NCBI GenBank assembly: GCA_017621735.1
Contig: JAGASM010000014.1
Coordinates: 1 to 64,000, forward strand
Origin: Clostridia bacterium
GTDB taxonomy: Bacteria; Bacillota; Clostridia; Christensenellales; Borkfalkiaceae
Length of the DNA: 64,000 bases
Direction: 5' to 3'
Shown here: one piece after another, positions 63,582-64,000 of the stretch
How the letters are laid out: each line of letters opens with the position of its first letter
How positions within the stretch are numbered: the first letter of the stretch is position 1
Notes under the pieces: generated by a model
Database searches by the model: none
The model's input: the letters and a program-made list of their open reading frames with translations, nothing else
What the model was told of the DNA's origin: nothing
Made by a program: the position numbers and the translations under genes

Positions 63582-64000
63582 ATGAAAGGGATTATTCTTG
63601 CAGGGGGGAGCGGAACGAGATTGTATCCGCTTACCCGCGTAACGAGTAAACAACTGTTGCCAATTTACGACAAACCGATGATCTATTATCCGCTTTCCGT
63701 TTTGATGAACGCGGGAATTCGCGATATTTTGATCATCTCGACGCCCGACGATACGCCTCGCTTTGAAAAACTTTTCCACGACGGGAAAGAACTTGGCATC
63801 AATCTTTCTTATGCCGTTCAAGAAAAGCCAAACGGGCTTGCGCAAGCGTTCGTCATCGGGGAAAAGTTTATCGGAAACGACAACGTTGCCATGGTCTTGG
63901 GGGATAACATCTTTTCGGGGCACGGCTTGAAAAAGCGGTTAAAAAAGGCGGTAGAAAACGCCGCGGCGGGCAACGGCGCAACGGTATTCGGCTATTACGT
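63582..64000 (+). CDS. rfbA: Glucose-1-phosphate thymidylyltransferase, N-terminal part (runs off the window)
   Basis: 139 codons seen, of about 290. ATG 63582 is chosen over ATG 63576 because AAGGAGAGG (63567-63575) is 6 nt from it and touches the other. The nucleotide-binding loop [16 protein letters not shown] is at 3-18, followed by [17 protein letters not shown] near 21-37 and [12 protein letters not shown] near 105. It forms dTDP-glucose from dTTP and glucose-1-phosphate, the first step towards dTDP-rhamnose. Downstream rfb genes are expected past the window edge. Confidence 0.93.
   Translation, partial: MKGIILAGGSGTRLYPLTRVTSKQLLPIYDKPMIYYPLSVLMNAGIRDILIISTPDDTPRFEKLFHDGKELGINLSYAVQEKPNGLAQAFVIGEKFIGNDNVAMVLGDNIFSGHGLKKRLKKAVENAAAGNGATVFGYY

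Overview
The window reads as chromosomal DNA of a Gram-positive Bacillota bacterium, most likely an uncultured gut-type Clostridia. The support is a sporulation-type sigma factor (SigH) gene, a CIRCE operator in front of groESL, the mrnC-rlmB and dnaX-ybaB-recR gene orders, a class-2 GalT, many lipobox lipoproteins and no outer-membrane genes. The family within Clostridia cannot be fixed from this sequence; the Christensenellales are a guess. There is no prophage, CRISPR array, IS element or rRNA operon.

Layout. (1) 1-24.9 kb: two back-to-back operons, each ended by a strong terminator, encoding ten exported proteins. Two are held by a C-terminal membrane anchor and the others are lipoproteins. 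They are built from LamG/jelly-roll, metallophosphoesterase, SGNH-like, InlB-type (Flg_new), GLUG beta-helix, BspA leucine-rich and fibronectin-III-like modules. A YwaF-type membrane protein is embedded in the second operon. This surface system is the most unusual part of the window and has no obvious described counterpart. (2) 25.0-25.5 kb: tRNA-Ser(CGA) followed by an 81-bp direct repeat of its 3' end plus terminator, like the two ends of a vanished integrative element. (3) 25.5-31.4 kb: sugar O-acetyltransferase, short-chain dehydrogenase, a PH-domain membrane protein, an aconitase-superfamily hydratase and glycerol kinase. (4) 31.4-35.6 kb: amino-sugar operon of a GlmU-like protein with a vestigial uridyltransferase half, GlmM and GlmS. 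(5) 35.7-38.2 kb: a membrane protein of unknown function paired with LemA. (6) 38.2-40.7 kb, minus strand: aldo/keto reductase and a CPA2 antiporter. (7) 40.9-46.2 kb: tightly overlapping operon mrnC-rlmB-sigH-dnaX-ybaB-recR-gpsA. (8) Two tRNA-Val genes, an unknown protein, and groESL on the minus strand. (9) 49.4-52.9 kb: dCMP deaminase, cyclophilin, purB, galE. (10) 53-58.5 kb: an orphan phage-tail-like gene, a small protein, an AraC regulator and the divergent galT-galK operon with a large inverted repeat over its promoter. (11) 58.6-64 kb: dinB with a duplicated tail, a GH31 glycosidase, a phosphoglycosyl transferase and the start of rfbA, which opens a cell-surface polysaccharide locus running off the window.

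The genes connect in three ways. galE, galT and galK form a full Leloir pathway, probably fed in part by the GH31 enzyme. The GlmU-like protein, GlmM, GlmS and GalE supply UDP-sugars for wall and surface glycans, which the 62.8-64 kb locus would use. GlpK and GpsA make glycerol-3-phosphate. Two regulatory themes recur. At least three genes have a good sigma-A promoter whose -10 box lies 6-7 nt before the start codon with no Shine-Dalgarno sequence (leaderless transcripts). A 20-bp motif lies between stop codon and terminator of three unrelated transcripts.
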